This document shows positions 8,684 to 17,056 of a DNA stretch of 64,000 nucleotides, piece by piece. Source of the DNA: Cuniculiplasma divulgatum. GTDB lineage: Archaea > Thermoplasmatota > Thermoplasmata > Thermoplasmatales > Thermoplasmataceae. Position numbers and translations under genes: made by a program. Location of the stretch: NCBI GenBank assembly GCA_031200235.1, contig CP133595.1, positions 1 to 64,000 on the forward strand. Direction: 5' to 3'. The stretch's first letter is position 1, and every line of letters begins with the position of its first letter. Under the pieces are notes generated by a model, which had not been told where the DNA came from, did no database searches, and worked only from the letters and a program-made list of their open reading frames with translations.

Positions 8684-9670
8684 TCATATCTGGTCCCTCA
8701 AAAAATAGTCAAGGGATGCCTTCATTTCCCGAAACATCTTGCTATGCTCAGTAAGGAACTCGATGTGCGTTCGGTCTATCTGCAGGAAAACGCGATCTTC
8801 CATCTCAGGAATCTTGAGATATTCCCTGAGGATGAGTGATTCCAGGACGGATTCCATTACCACAACAAGATTATTGCGGTTGTATGCCACCGGTTTTATG
8901 CTGGAGAGCCTGGAAGCCATATAAGCAGCAAACATAAGAAAGCTGCCCTTTGTGCCTTCCAGACTCCTTCTGATTCGAGACAGATCGAGGATCTCGCGCA
9001 GGGAAAGATTGCACGCAATGATGAGGTCCCTGATCATAGCCAGATTCTGGCCTCCTGAGGAAGGCGAAGGGTATCTCATGCCAAGAATCTCCTTTATGGT
9101 GATGTTGTCCTTCCACATCAGGTTTGTAGGGCAGGCCAGAATGCCAAAATTCACTGCCAACCTTGAGAAGAGGTCAACATCTTCCCCGTTGGAGAGGTGG
9201 CGCCACCCTCCCACTTCATTGATAAGATCCCTGTGAACCAGCGAGAGCTCCGAGAAGTAAAGCCGCTTCAGGCTGAATTCAAGAAATGAGTGAAGTATGT
9301 CTGCGTACTCCACCGGGTAAACAAGGTTGCTGTGGAATGGAACAATGAATTTCCCTGTGCTTGATCTGAAGGCAGTATCTTTTCCTTTTCCATATGATTC
9401 ACCATCAATCCTTATTACCATCAGGTTGTGGAATGTCTTCCTCATTGATCTTAGAATTGTATCTGAAACACCACGCTGGTGCGGACATGCCATTACAATC
9501 TCATAATCACGTCCGAGCTCATCTCCTATGAAATTTATGCTCTCAACAGACTTCACGGTTCGATTTGTGACTTCCATTGCAGTTGTTATGAAACTGATGC
9601 CGGAGAATGCCTCCTGAGTGCCTTCCCTGCTGTTTCTTTTCTGAAGCAGTGTCTGCACGGCATCATCCAT
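8684..9670 (-). CDS. GT2-like glycosyltransferase
   Basis: About 328 residues from the ATG at 9670. The GT-A fold begins at SGISFITTAMEVTNRTVKS; a GKGKDTAFRSSTGKFIVPF segment matches the position where GT2 enzymes recognise the nascent strand and nucleotide sugar, although the usual DxD is not seen there; the later EVGGWRHLSNGEDVDLFSRLA is the classic GT2 (G)ED..L..R motif. A predicted soluble or peripheral protein. The open frame extends upstream to 9823, but that extension overlaps a separate small gene in another frame and has poor composition, so an internal start was chosen. It could glycosylate lipid carrier or surface protein together with the flippase at 293-1843. Exact start uncertain. 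Confidence 0.65.
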   Translation of the reverse strand: MDDAVQTLLQKRNSREGTQEAFSGISFITTAMEVTNRTVKSVESINFIGDELGRDYEIVMACPHQRGVSDTILRSMRKTFHNLMVIRIDGESYGKGKDTAFRSSTGKFIVPFHSNLVYPVEYADILHSFLEFSLKRLYFSELSLVHRDLINEVGGWRHLSNGEDVDLFSRLAVNFGILACPTNLMWKDNITIKEILGMRYPSPSSGGQNLAMIRDLIIACNLSLREILDLSRIRRSLEGTKGSFLMFAAYMASRLSSIKPVAYNRNNLVVVMESVLESLILREYLKIPEMEDRVFLQIDRTHIEFLTEHSKMFREMKASLDYFLRDQI

Positions 9671-9729
9671 ACATGGATAAAGCAGAATTATGATATAATC
9701 ATGACTGAAACCGGCAGATTGAATTTCTG

Positions 9730-9885
9730 TCAGAACCTCAATCTCATCAGTTTTATGCCAGGATAAAGGGTTTCCCTGATTACCTCGTCCATGCTTTTCC
9801 CCTGTTCCATGGCCAGTTTGCAAGCCTCAACTGTTTTCTCATGGTCAATTTCAACAGTCCCGCCTTCCTTCAGGTACACGATCAT
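9730..9885 (-). CDS. Small hypothetical protein (51 residues)
   Basis: Starts MIVYLKEGGTVEID and continues as one amphipathic helix with a regular charged pattern (ACKLAMEQGKSMDEVIRETLYPG). The composition is that of a real folded small protein. The ATG at 9885 was preferred over an upstream ATG at 9915 because a TATA-like GGGTATAGA sits about 22-30 nt before it, fitting a leaderless message. It precedes the glycosyltransferase gene by about 60 bp and is likely in the same transcript. Family not recognised. Confidence 0.5.
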   Translation of the reverse strand: MIVYLKEGGTVEIDHEKTVEACKLAMEQGKSMDEVIRETLYPGIKLMRLRF

Positions 9886-10131
9886 GGTTCCAAGGGATTC
9901 GCAGTCTATACCCATCCAGTGGGTATATCACAACACATTTCAACCTTTCCGCTGAGTTTTGACAGTCCATCACAGAAGGGAGGAATATATAGAACAGGAC
10001 CGATTTCTTCTGCATCATCCTGGAATCTGAAAAGTTTACAGCCATCTCAGGATAAATTGACGGTTACCTCATGGTTAGCTTAATATGTTAGGATCAAGAG
10101 CTTAATACGTTTGTTCCTTCAATTTTAGATA

Positions 10132-11271
10132 ATGCAAAATAATGTAGGCCCATATGTTCCATCCCTGGTGTTCATTGAGACCACAAAGGCGTGCGAGTAT
10201 TCGTGCCGGCACTGCAGGGCCGAATCACAGAGTGAACCTCTTCCAGACGAACTTACAACGGCAGAACTCAAGGATACACTGGATCAGATCAGGGGGCTGT
10301 CCGATACCCCTCCTGAGGTGGTAATAACAGGCGGTGACTTTCTTCTCAGGAAAGATATCAGGGAGATAATATCCCATGCCAGCAGCATCAGCCTCCCATT
10401 TTCTGCCAGTCCTGCAGGTTCTCCTCTCCTTACCGGCGACTTCATGGAGTTTCTGAGGTCCCATGGAGTCCGATCAATGTCCCTAAGCCTTGATGGAATT
10501 GATGAAGGCACACACGACTGGCTGAGAAGAATTCCCGGGAGCTTTGATCTCACTCTGAATCTCATCATTGAGGCTAAGAGGATGGGGATTAACGCCCAGG
10601 TCAACACAACGGTCATCAAGAGAAATATCATGGAGCTTCCCAACCTTGTTTCCATCCTGAGGGATGTTGGAATAACCACGTGGGAAGTTTTCTTCCTCAT
10701 AAAGACAGGCAGGGGAATAAAGGTCGAAGATATTTCGCCAGATGAGTATATGCAGGTTAACAGGTGGCTTGCCGATCTCAGGGATTACGGGATCAATATC
10801 AGGACAGTTGAAGGGCCTGTATTCCGTGTGATCAAGAAGATACAGGAGATACAACCTGAAGCAGTTGGCATGGACCTTTACCAGAAACTCAGGAAAGCTA
10901 CAATTGATCTCATAGGGATGCCGGATCATGTCAGGCCATCGTCAGGCGCTGCGCCTCCACCCAGGCATTTCAGAGGGACACTTTTCATCGGATACAATGG
11001 GGATGTTTATCCATCCGGTCTGTTTACCGCAAAGCTTGGTAGCATAAGGAGATCAAGCCTGAGGGACATAATAAGCCAGGGTGTGGACTATCTTGACCCC
11101 AGAAACTCAGGGAAGCTTCAGGGCAGATGCGGAAGATGCGAATTCAGGGAAATGTGCGGTGGTTCACGGGCAAGAGCACTGGCATATACCGGAAACCCAT
11201 TTGCGGAAGACCCTGCATGCCTTTATGTGCCCGGAATGAAAATGAGGGAGGTGGAAGAACGCCAACATTAG
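10132..11271 (+). CDS. Radical SAM/SPASM-domain enzyme
   Basis: 379 residues. The radical SAM cluster motif is C-x3-C-x2-C at Cys21, 25, 28 (TKACEYSCRHCRAE), followed by the GGD motif VVITGGDFLLRKD and SLSLDG. The C-terminal auxiliary-cluster region has Cys333, 336, 342 and 363 (CGRCEFREMCGG...DPACLY), the pattern of a SPASM/Twitch domain. The ETTKACEYSCRHCRAESQ start and PGSFDLTLNLI segment closely resemble a group of archaeal and bacterial maturases annotated as TIGR04053-like, some near tungsten or haem enzymes; function is unproven. It stands alone on the plus strand. A small overlapping ORF follows. The start has no clear Shine-Dalgarno. Confidence 0.8.
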   Translation: MQNNVGPYVPSLVFIETTKACEYSCRHCRAESQSEPLPDELTTAELKDTLDQIRGLSDTPPEVVITGGDFLLRKDIREIISHASSISLPFSASPAGSPLLTGDFMEFLRSHGVRSMSLSLDGIDEGTHDWLRRIPGSFDLTLNLIIEAKRMGINAQVNTTVIKRNIMELPNLVSILRDVGITTWEVFFLIKTGRGIKVEDISPDEYMQVNRWLADLRDYGINIRTVEGPVFRVIKKIQEIQPEAVGMDLYQKLRKATIDLIGMPDHVRPSSGAAPPPRHFRGTLFIGYNGDVYPSGLFTAKLGSIRRSSLRDIISQGVDYLDPRNSGKLQGRCGRCEFREMCGGSRARALAYTGNPFAEDPACLYVPGMKMREVEERQH

Positions 11272-11474
11272 ACTGCGCACTGCAGCCGGCACCCGTTGAG
11301 AAGAGTCAGAGGAAACTGGGATTCGCCATTGCTGTGATTGCCATATTCCTCATGATCCGCACGGCCATCCGGCTGAAAATGAAGCCACATAAGAAAGAAG
11401 TCATCTCCACCGGTGATGCGTTCAGAGAACCGGTATTGCCACACCGTCTCCCCTCGGATCAGCACCGCCCATAA
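11217..11474 (+). CDS. Possible small single-TM protein overlapping the radical SAM gene
   Basis: An 85-residue open frame starts inside the last 55 bases of the radical SAM gene and ends inside the 3' end of the gamma-glutamyltransferase gene on the other strand. The middle is protein-like: a basic lead (EKSQRKLG), a hydrophobic helix FAIAVIAIFLMIRTAI, then a basic tail (RLKMKPHKKE). The 150 bp between the flanking genes carry no other candidate. It may be chance, because the ends overlap other coding sequence. Confidence 0.3.
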   Translation: MPLCARNENEGGGRTPTLDCALQPAPVEKSQRKLGFAIAVIAIFLMIRTAIRLKMKPHKKEVISTGDAFREPVLPHRLPSDQHRP

Positions 11475-12987
11475 TCACGCCGTCTCCCACAGACATGATT
11501 CCCTGAGCGTGCCCAAACTGTGATGACAGACCATTTACAGGGAGGGTGTCCATGATTCTTTTCAGTGCGTTGACCTTTTCATTGTCCATAGAATGTTCAT
11601 AAATAATGCTGGAGGGGTTTTCATAAATAGTATACGGAACAGCCCACCTTGGTGTATCAAGGGCAAGCTGCATATCCATATGGTCCAGCAGAATACTCTT
11701 CATCATCTGAACGTGAATCTGTGGCTGTATGTCTCCCCCCATTGTTCCCAGTGAGAAGGCGAGTCTTCCGTCCCTCTCACCCATTGAGGCACACAGAGTG
11801 TGGAAAGTCCGCTTCCCAGGAGCAAGCGCATTGTGATGTTCCCTGTTCAATGTGAAATATGCACCTCTATTCTGCATTACAAACCCCGTTCCGTCCGGAA
11901 CTATGCCTGACCCAAATCCCATGTAGTTGCTCTGTATCATTGAGACGGCATTCCCATCCGCATCAGCAACGGTGAAGTACGTGGTGTCACCCCTGTCTGA
12001 AACAGCATTGCCGGAAGGCCTGTCAGATCCTCGCTCAAGAACGTCCCTTGCAAATGATTGTGAGAGAAAACCGGGTGGAATTGCCCTGAAGGCCGGATCT
12101 GTTATCCACTTTGCCCTCTCTCCATATGCAATCAGGCCTGATTTTACCATGTCATCCATGCTTATCCTCTCTGGATCTTCCCGCATCTCCTTCAATATAT
12201 TGAGCCACAGAAGCACTGTTGCCCCCTGGCTGTTTGGGGAGGTTTCATATATCTTTGTACCGGCAAAGTCCGTTGAAAGAGGGTTTCCTATGGTTGTTCT
12301 GTGCTTGATGAAATCCTCCGTGTCAATGAGGGTCTCATGTTTTTCCAGCCCGGAAATGATCTTTTCCTGCAGGTGCCCGTCATAGAACGCTGACGGCCCG
12401 TCCGAGGCTATCTCACCAAGTGTGGATGCCAGATCCTTCTGCCTGAATATCTCTCCTGGCTCCGGAACTCCTCCATCAGGCATAAAGAGGTCCCGCCAGT
12501 TGTACTTTGCAAGAAGACGGGATGAAACTGCAATGGAAGCCGAATAATTATGGGTAACAGGAAAACCATCAGCTGCTAGTTTTATTGCAGGCATGATAAG
12601 GTCCCTGAATTCCATAGACCCGAATTTACTGTGGATGGCTTCCCAGCCACGGACAAGGCCTGGAACAGTGATTGCAGAATACTCACCCCTCTGTGGCATA
12701 TCTTTTATGCCCATGCTTTCATACAGGTCAATTGTGGCTCGTGATCCGGATGGCCCGCTGCCATTGACATCGGTGATTCCCTTCCCTTCGACCCTGACAA
12801 GTGCAAACATGTCCCCGCCAAGTCCGCAGAGGTTGTTCTGTGTAACTGCAAGAGCAGCACTTGTGGCGATTGCGGCATCCACAACGTTGCCCCCCCTTTC
12901 AAGAATCCTGGAGCCAATAATGGAGGCCTGAAGACTTGAGGAAGCTACGATGCCCTTTGAAGATATTGCATTTGGTCTGGTGCGCAT
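11422..12987 (-). CDS. ggt: Gamma-glutamyltransferase
   Basis: 521 residues, the normal length for the Ntn-hydrolase gamma-glutamyltransferases. The large-subunit part shows GGNVVDAAIATSAALAVTQNNLCGLGGDMF; the autocleavage/nucleophile motif is GDTTYFTVADADGNAVSM with catalytic Thr335, so maturation should cut before Thr335 into two chains. No signal peptide is visible at the start (MRTRPNAISSKG), so the enzyme is probably cytoplasmic, unlike bacterial periplasmic forms. It would cleave or transfer gamma-glutamyl groups from gamma-glutamyl compounds; Thermoplasmatales are not known for glutathione, so the natural substrate is uncertain. It is monocistronic and convergent with the radical SAM gene. 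Confidence 0.9.
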   Translation of the reverse strand: MRTRPNAISSKGIVASSSLQASIIGSRILERGGNVVDAAIATSAALAVTQNNLCGLGGDMFALVRVEGKGITDVNGSGPSGSRATIDLYESMGIKDMPQRGEYSAITVPGLVRGWEAIHSKFGSMEFRDLIMPAIKLAADGFPVTHNYSASIAVSSRLLAKYNWRDLFMPDGGVPEPGEIFRQKDLASTLGEIASDGPSAFYDGHLQEKIISGLEKHETLIDTEDFIKHRTTIGNPLSTDFAGTKIYETSPNSQGATVLLWLNILKEMREDPERISMDDMVKSGLIAYGERAKWITDPAFRAIPPGFLSQSFARDVLERGSDRPSGNAVSDRGDTTYFTVADADGNAVSMIQSNYMGFGSGIVPDGTGFVMQNRGAYFTLNREHHNALAPGKRTFHTLCASMGERDGRLAFSLGTMGGDIQPQIHVQMMKSILLDHMDMQLALDTPRWAVPYTIYENPSSIIYEHSMDNEKVNALKRIMDTLPVNGLSSQFGHAQGIMSVGDGVIMGGADPRGDGVAIPVL

Positions 12988-13209
12988 ATGATGACATGGC
13001 GATTCTTATATTTAAACAAAATTTGACAGCTTTCCTTAGCATGTTTCCAGTCCAGTGGAACTTCACTGATCTGTCATAATAATGTCGCTGTTCCGGGATG
13101 GCATCAGGAATTTGCTGCAGCAGGATATTTTATGGAATTGCCACACTGCTGAAGTCAGCTGCTCTGATCCAAAGCGTGGGAACATTCCAGGAAACCGGGT
13201 TGTGAAGCA

Positions 13210-14538
13210 TTAACGGGGAGATGCCGTCTGAGACTTGTGTGATACCAATCGTCTGATCCTGCGATATGAGAATAGATATCCGGCGAATATGAGGATGTTA
13301 CCGGCAAATGGGATATATTCCACAGGATTGAGAATGCCTATATGTATGGGATTGAGTGATATGTATCCATACGCAGGGAATCCTGAAGATAGCAGGATTG
13401 TACCTATGCCTGTTCCTATGGTGCGTATAGCCTGAAGGATATTATGGTATACCAGAGCGGCTCCGCCCGGGATAAAATAGGTAATAAGTGAGGTATTGAA
13501 CAGTATAAATCCACTCAGTATAAGGCCGCCGGCAATGGACAGGGCATACCCTGCGCGGCTACCAGATGGGGCAATCATCAGGGGGAACTTGGCGATGAAC
13601 ATGCCCAGGAACAGCAGTGATAGGATGAACAGCAGGAAATGATTCCTGTCCACAAGTTCCTTGAACGCGAGGGAATTGCTTCCGAAAATTGCAAACCCGA
13701 AAAGGAATATGAAGAATATCAGGGCAATGACTGTCCCCTTCTGCCCGGGCTGGTCAGCTCTGCCAAGGGACAGTGCCATGAAAGCGATGCCAAGGACAGT
13801 GAAAAGCACCATCATCACTTCTGCGATGAGAACAAAATCGCCCCAGTACAGTGCCGGCAGGATGTAAAATGGCAGAAAATTTGAGAGCGCACCCAGCAGG
13901 AACGATACAGAAATCATGAGAATTCCAAGGGCAGCATAGTTCAGGTTGCTGGTAGGGCGTTTCCTGGCTGTGGCATTAACAGCACTTGAGTTTGCCTCGG
14001 ACATCATCCGGCCCACTTCCGGTGATATTGTTTCGTAGAATGCGTCACTCACCAGAAGGATGACGTTCAGGTGGCTGAGGCCAGCAAGTGACGGGGAACT
14101 GAAAATTGATGGAAACGAAAATGACGATACCCCATCAGTGCCGCCACGGAAGAGGTCCTCCGCCATCACAAGAACAGTGGTCTTTTCATTGTATCCGGAT
14201 AGGACTGGCGCAGATAGATCGGCCGGAGTCAGAGCCCTAACTGTATACCCGTGCAGCTTCAGGATTCTTGCCACCTTTGAATAGAAAGATCTTGCATTGG
14301 AGATATCCCTGCTCTTTATGACATGAATATGGTACTTCCCGTGTGACGTGAATGAATTTTCCACAGCTGAAACAATACGAAGTTCTCTTGCGCCAATTGC
14401 CTCACCTTCATCAGGTTTTCCAGCCCCAAGGCTTCTTGTGGGCATCCTTCCTGAAGGAAGGCTGCGCGTCTCCGGGGAAACGTCCATTACATCAGAATCA
14501 TGATCAGTATTCAATCCTGAATCTCCGTCAACTTCCAA
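13210..14538 (-). CDS. Polytopic membrane protein with N-terminal soluble domain
   Basis: 442 residues. Residues 1-60 are polar and low in structure; 60-185 form an alpha/beta domain (KYHIHVIKSRDISNARSFYSK, TTVLVMAEDLFRG, LNVILLVSDAFYETI) that looks like a repeated Rossmann-like or receiver-like strand pattern; from about 200 on there are some 8 TM segments, ending with a basic tail (RRIRRLVSHKSQ). I do not recognise the family. A 222-bp gap separates it from ggt, where no gene was seen. It may be a membrane sensor or transporter with cytosolic regulatory domain, but this is only suggested by architecture. Confidence 0.6.
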   Translation of the reverse strand: MEVDGDSGLNTDHDSDVMDVSPETRSLPSGRMPTRSLGAGKPDEGEAIGARELRIVSAVENSFTSHGKYHIHVIKSRDISNARSFYSKVARILKLHGYTVRALTPADLSAPVLSGYNEKTTVLVMAEDLFRGGTDGVSSFSFPSIFSSPSLAGLSHLNVILLVSDAFYETISPEVGRMMSEANSSAVNATARKRPTSNLNYAALGILMISVSFLLGALSNFLPFYILPALYWGDFVLIAEVMMVLFTVLGIAFMALSLGRADQPGQKGTVIALIFFIFLFGFAIFGSNSLAFKELVDRNHFLLFILSLLFLGMFIAKFPLMIAPSGSRAGYALSIAGGLILSGFILFNTSLITYFIPGGAALVYHNILQAIRTIGTGIGTILLSSGFPAYGYISLNPIHIGILNPVEYIPFAGNILIFAGYLFSYRRIRRLVSHKSQTASPR

Positions 14539-14614
14539 AGTATAAATGAAATAATAAAGGATGTTAAATAGACTTTTGCGAAGACCAGAAATTTCGCAGG
14601 AGAAACATCACTGA

Positions 14615-15604
14615 TCAGGGAACCTTTGATTCCGGAACCCGTGGCTTGACGTTCTTCCAATCGTTTGCAACGGCCATTTTCCCCCGCTTTGATTGTATGT
14701 AGTTGAAAGCCGAGAGGGCAGCAGTTGCACCCTGGCCAGCGGAAATTACCGCCTGCTTGTAAGGTACATCGGTAACGTCTCCCGCTGCGAAAACTCCTTC
14801 AGTTGAGGTCCTGCCCAGCTTGTCCGTCACTACCTCCTTATTGCTGTTCAGCTTCACCAGGTCCTTGATGAAATCAGTTCTTGCAACGTAACCCATTTCC
14901 ACGAAGATGCCTCTGACCTTGATATCCCTGGATGTACCGCCGTTGATGGGTGTTACCTCTATTGAATCAACAGCAATGTCGCCCTTGATTCTGCTGACGG
15001 TGGAATTCATGTGGAATTCCACATTGGGCATTTCCTTGAGCTGGATGTAAAGTTCATCATCCTGTGGTACCCTGGAGCCCCTGTACACAACATGAAGCCG
15101 GGAGGCAAGGCTCGAAAGGTATGACGCTGCCTGAAGTACATGATCTCCAGAACCCACAACACCGATCTCAGAGTTCCTGAAAAGTGGGCCATCGCAGACG
15201 GCGCAATAGGAAACGCCGCGCCCCCTGAACTCCTCCTCTCCCGGAACATCCAGATTCCTGGGAGTTTTTCCGAATGCAAGAATCAGTGAAGTGGCAGTAA
15301 AGCTGCCAAGGGTAGTTGAAACCTTGAAATTCCCATCTGGAAGCTTCACGGCCTCGCGTACCTCATCATATTCGAACCTGGCGCCATAGGAGGCAGCCTG
15401 CTCCTGGAATTTGTTCATGAGATCAAAGCCGCCGATCTTCATGAACCCGGGATAATTCTGTATATCATCTGTAAGCAGAGCCTGCCCGCCGATATCCTTG
15501 GATATAACAAGCACGTTAAGCGACTGCCTCGCAAGGTACAGCGCAGCTGTTAACCCAGCCGAAGCTGCACCGATGACTATGATGTCATAATTGTTCTCAG
15601 GCAT
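14615..15604 (-). CDS. trxB: Thioredoxin-disulfide reductase-like flavoprotein
   Basis: 329 residues, the size of low-molecular-weight thioredoxin reductases. The FAD site is IIVIGAASAGLTAALYLAR, the redox-active pair is SYCAVCDGP (Cys134, Cys137), and the C-terminal FAD motif is GVFAAGDVTD. The second nucleotide-binding loop is VVGSGDHVLQAASYL and the following strand reads VVYRGSRVPQ; the usual HRR-x3-R NADPH motif is missing. The characterised Thermoplasma enzyme is known not to use NADPH well, so an altered electron donor is plausible. It lies directly downstream of thioredoxin (19 bp between the genes) and would reduce it. Confidence 0.9.
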   Translation of the reverse strand: MPENNYDIIVIGAASAGLTAALYLARQSLNVLVISKDIGGQALLTDDIQNYPGFMKIGGFDLMNKFQEQAASYGARFEYDEVREAVKLPDGNFKVSTTLGSFTATSLILAFGKTPRNLDVPGEEEFRGRGVSYCAVCDGPLFRNSEIGVVGSGDHVLQAASYLSSLASRLHVVYRGSRVPQDDELYIQLKEMPNVEFHMNSTVSRIKGDIAVDSIEVTPINGGTSRDIKVRGIFVEMGYVARTDFIKDLVKLNSNKEVVTDKLGRTSTEGVFAAGDVTDVPYKQAVISAGQGATAALSAFNYIQSKRGKMAVANDWKNVKPRVPESKVP

Positions 15605-15623
15605 AATCCAGGACCCCGGGAAT

Positions 15624-16040
15624 TCACTGGGCCATGTGTTTCTTTATCTTCTGGTCAAGGAACTGCTTCGGAACAGCACCGATCTGCATATCCACAAGCC
15701 TGCCCTTCTTGAAGAACATGATTGTTGGTATGCTCATTACCCTGAACTGTGTGGAAACCATGGGGTTGTCATCCACGTTAAGCTTGCCGAACGCAACTTT
15801 TCCTGCATAATCTCTTGCCAGCTCCTCCACTATGGGGGAAACGTACTGGCATGGCCCGCACCATGGTGCCCAGAAATCCACCACCATAAGGTCGTGCTTG
15901 GCAACCTCGCCCGTAAAGGTGCGATCATTGAGTTCAATTGGCTTTGTGTTGACAGGTGCCTTATCTCCATTTGAATTATTTGGTGTCATCATCTCTCTAA
16001 GCATTTTCTCCCTTATCTGATCTATGTTGTCAGTATCCAT
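15624..16040 (-). CDS. trxA: Thioredoxin
   Basis: 138 residues from the ATG at 16040, chosen because GGTGA sits 4 nt upstream and because the protein then starts MDTDNIDQIREKMLREMM, the common archaeal thioredoxin start. A charged N-terminal tail of about 35 residues precedes a standard thioredoxin fold with the active site FWAPWCGPC (Cys61, Cys64) and the cis-Pro loop SIPTIMFFKKG. It acts as a cytosolic dithiol reductant, reduced by the adjacent flavoprotein. A longer open frame to 16091 adds an Arg-rich piece of poor composition. The promoter region faces an HTH regulator gene across a perfect palindrome. Confidence 0.93.
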   Translation of the reverse strand: MDTDNIDQIREKMLREMMTPNNSNGDKAPVNTKPIELNDRTFTGEVAKHDLMVVDFWAPWCGPCQYVSPIVEELARDYAGKVAFGKLNVDDNPMVSTQFRVMSIPTIMFFKKGRLVDMQIGAVPKQFLDQKIKKHMAQ

Positions 16041-16120
16041 ACAATCACCATTTCTGTCTCTCCGGCAATTTCTCCGGAAAAACCTTGCCATTGTATTGTT
16101 TTCACGTATTTAAGAATTTC

Positions 16121-16149
16121 TCGATATTGGCATTTATGCACAATATCGA
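16121..16149. promoter_or_regulatory. Perfect 9-bp inverted repeat between trxA and a divergent HTH gene
   Basis: TCGATATTG and CAATATCGA are exact reverse complements separated by 11 nt, so the centres of the arms are about two helical turns apart, as expected for a dimeric winged-helix regulator. The site lies about 80 bp from the trxA ATG and 25 bp before the regulator ATG at 16174, suited to control both, or to autoregulation. Confidence 0.6.
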
Positions 16150-16173
16150 TATACCACCTCGTGATATCCATGC

Positions 16174-16563
16174 ATGGCGTCACTGATGTCCCTCACAAAA
16201 TCTTCAGCAAGATGTTCCGACCTTCTCTGCTGCTTCTATGATCTCAACGAGCTTGAATCAAGGCTGTTCTACACCGTGGCTGCGAGGCCTGGGATAACTC
16301 TCGATGATCTGTCTGTAAGGATGGGCAGAGACAGGAGCACAGTTTTTCGGTGCCTCCAGAAACTTTCTTCTGTGGGCCTCATTTACAGGGAGATGGATAG
16401 CCTTGACCGTGGAGGACGAATTTCAAGGTACTATCCCAGCGATTTTGGAGAAATACGAAAGATGGTTGAAGGGAGGATCGATGCCCTGAAGGCAAGCATG
16501 CAGAAGCTCCTGGACGACTTCGAAAAGCGTATGAAAATTGAGATGGAAATATTCTCCGAATGA
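16174..16563 (+). CDS. Winged-helix transcriptional regulator (TrmB/ArsR-like HTH)
   Basis: 129 residues. The HTH is at about 25-75: LNELESRLFYTVAARPGITLDDLSVRMGRDRSTVFRCLQ contains the helix-turn-helix, followed by a wing at DSLDRGGRISRYYPSD. The C-terminal helix (MVEGRIDALKASMQKLLDDFEKRMK) looks like a dimerising coiled coil. No ligand domain, so it may sense through the Cys residues near the N-terminus (Cys14, Cys19, Cys20), which would fit redox control of the adjacent thioredoxin genes; this is inference. An alternative start is the Met at 16186. It is divergent from trxA, with a perfect palindrome between. Confidence 0.75.
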   Translation: MASLMSLTKSSARCSDLLCCFYDLNELESRLFYTVAARPGITLDDLSVRMGRDRSTVFRCLQKLSSVGLIYREMDSLDRGGRISRYYPSDFGEIRKMVEGRIDALKASMQKLLDDFEKRMKIEMEIFSE

Positions 16564-16597
16564 GTTTTCTCTGCCGTTGGGGGTGGGAAATGAACTG

Positions 16598-17050
16598 CTA
16601 GATTGGATTTATTGCCCTGCCAATGCAGGACATTATTCTGCTGATATTCACCTCGGCAATTGATGCAATGTTCTTTTCTCCCATGACCTTCATGAGAATG
16701 CCGAAATCCACTGATGCTTTCCAGTATGCAATGGTTTTCTCCTCTGATTCACTGACGGATATGTCCAGAAGAATTTTAAGGGACGCACCGGCAACTCTTC
16801 CCGATGCTGAAATCACCACGTGATGGCTGTCAGAGTTCTCATAATGAGCCTTTATTCTTCCGCTGAGCGTTGATATGTAAGAATGTCCCATCTCACTGAC
16901 GTCAAACCTTATCTTTGTAACGCACTGGTTCCCCTGCATTTCCACGGATTCTACGCCCGGTAGGCATGCGGAAACCTTCCTGAAATCTGACAGGTATGCA
17001 GTGGTTTCTCCGGCGGAGAGGGAACTGTAAAAATTGCCTTCAAAGTCCAA
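16598..17050 (-). CDS. CoxG-like SRPBCC-fold protein
   Basis: 150 residues with the START/SRPBCC layout of the carbon-monoxide dehydrogenase subunit G family: an N-terminal strand FEGNFYSSLSAGETTAYLSDF, the LPGVESVEMQGNQ turn, and a C-terminal helix IMSCIGRAI closing the cavity. Such proteins bind hydrophobic ligands or help recruit membrane or molybdenum enzymes. No CO dehydrogenase genes are nearby. Its start is 6 bp from the end of the GlpA-like gene, so it is probably co-transcribed with that gene. Role unknown. Confidence 0.7.
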   Translation of the reverse strand: MDFEGNFYSSLSAGETTAYLSDFRKVSACLPGVESVEMQGNQCVTKIRFDVSEMGHSYISTLSGRIKAHYENSDSHHVVISASGRVAGASLKILLDISVSESEEKTIAYWKASVDFGILMKVMGEKNIASIAEVNISRIMSCIGRAINPI

Positions 17051-17056
17051 GCTGCA

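Noticed and set aside
8684-9823. Longer start of the GT2 glycosyltransferase
   Set aside because: The first 50 codons overlap a better small gene and have low-quality composition; the GT fold begins about 70 residues in.
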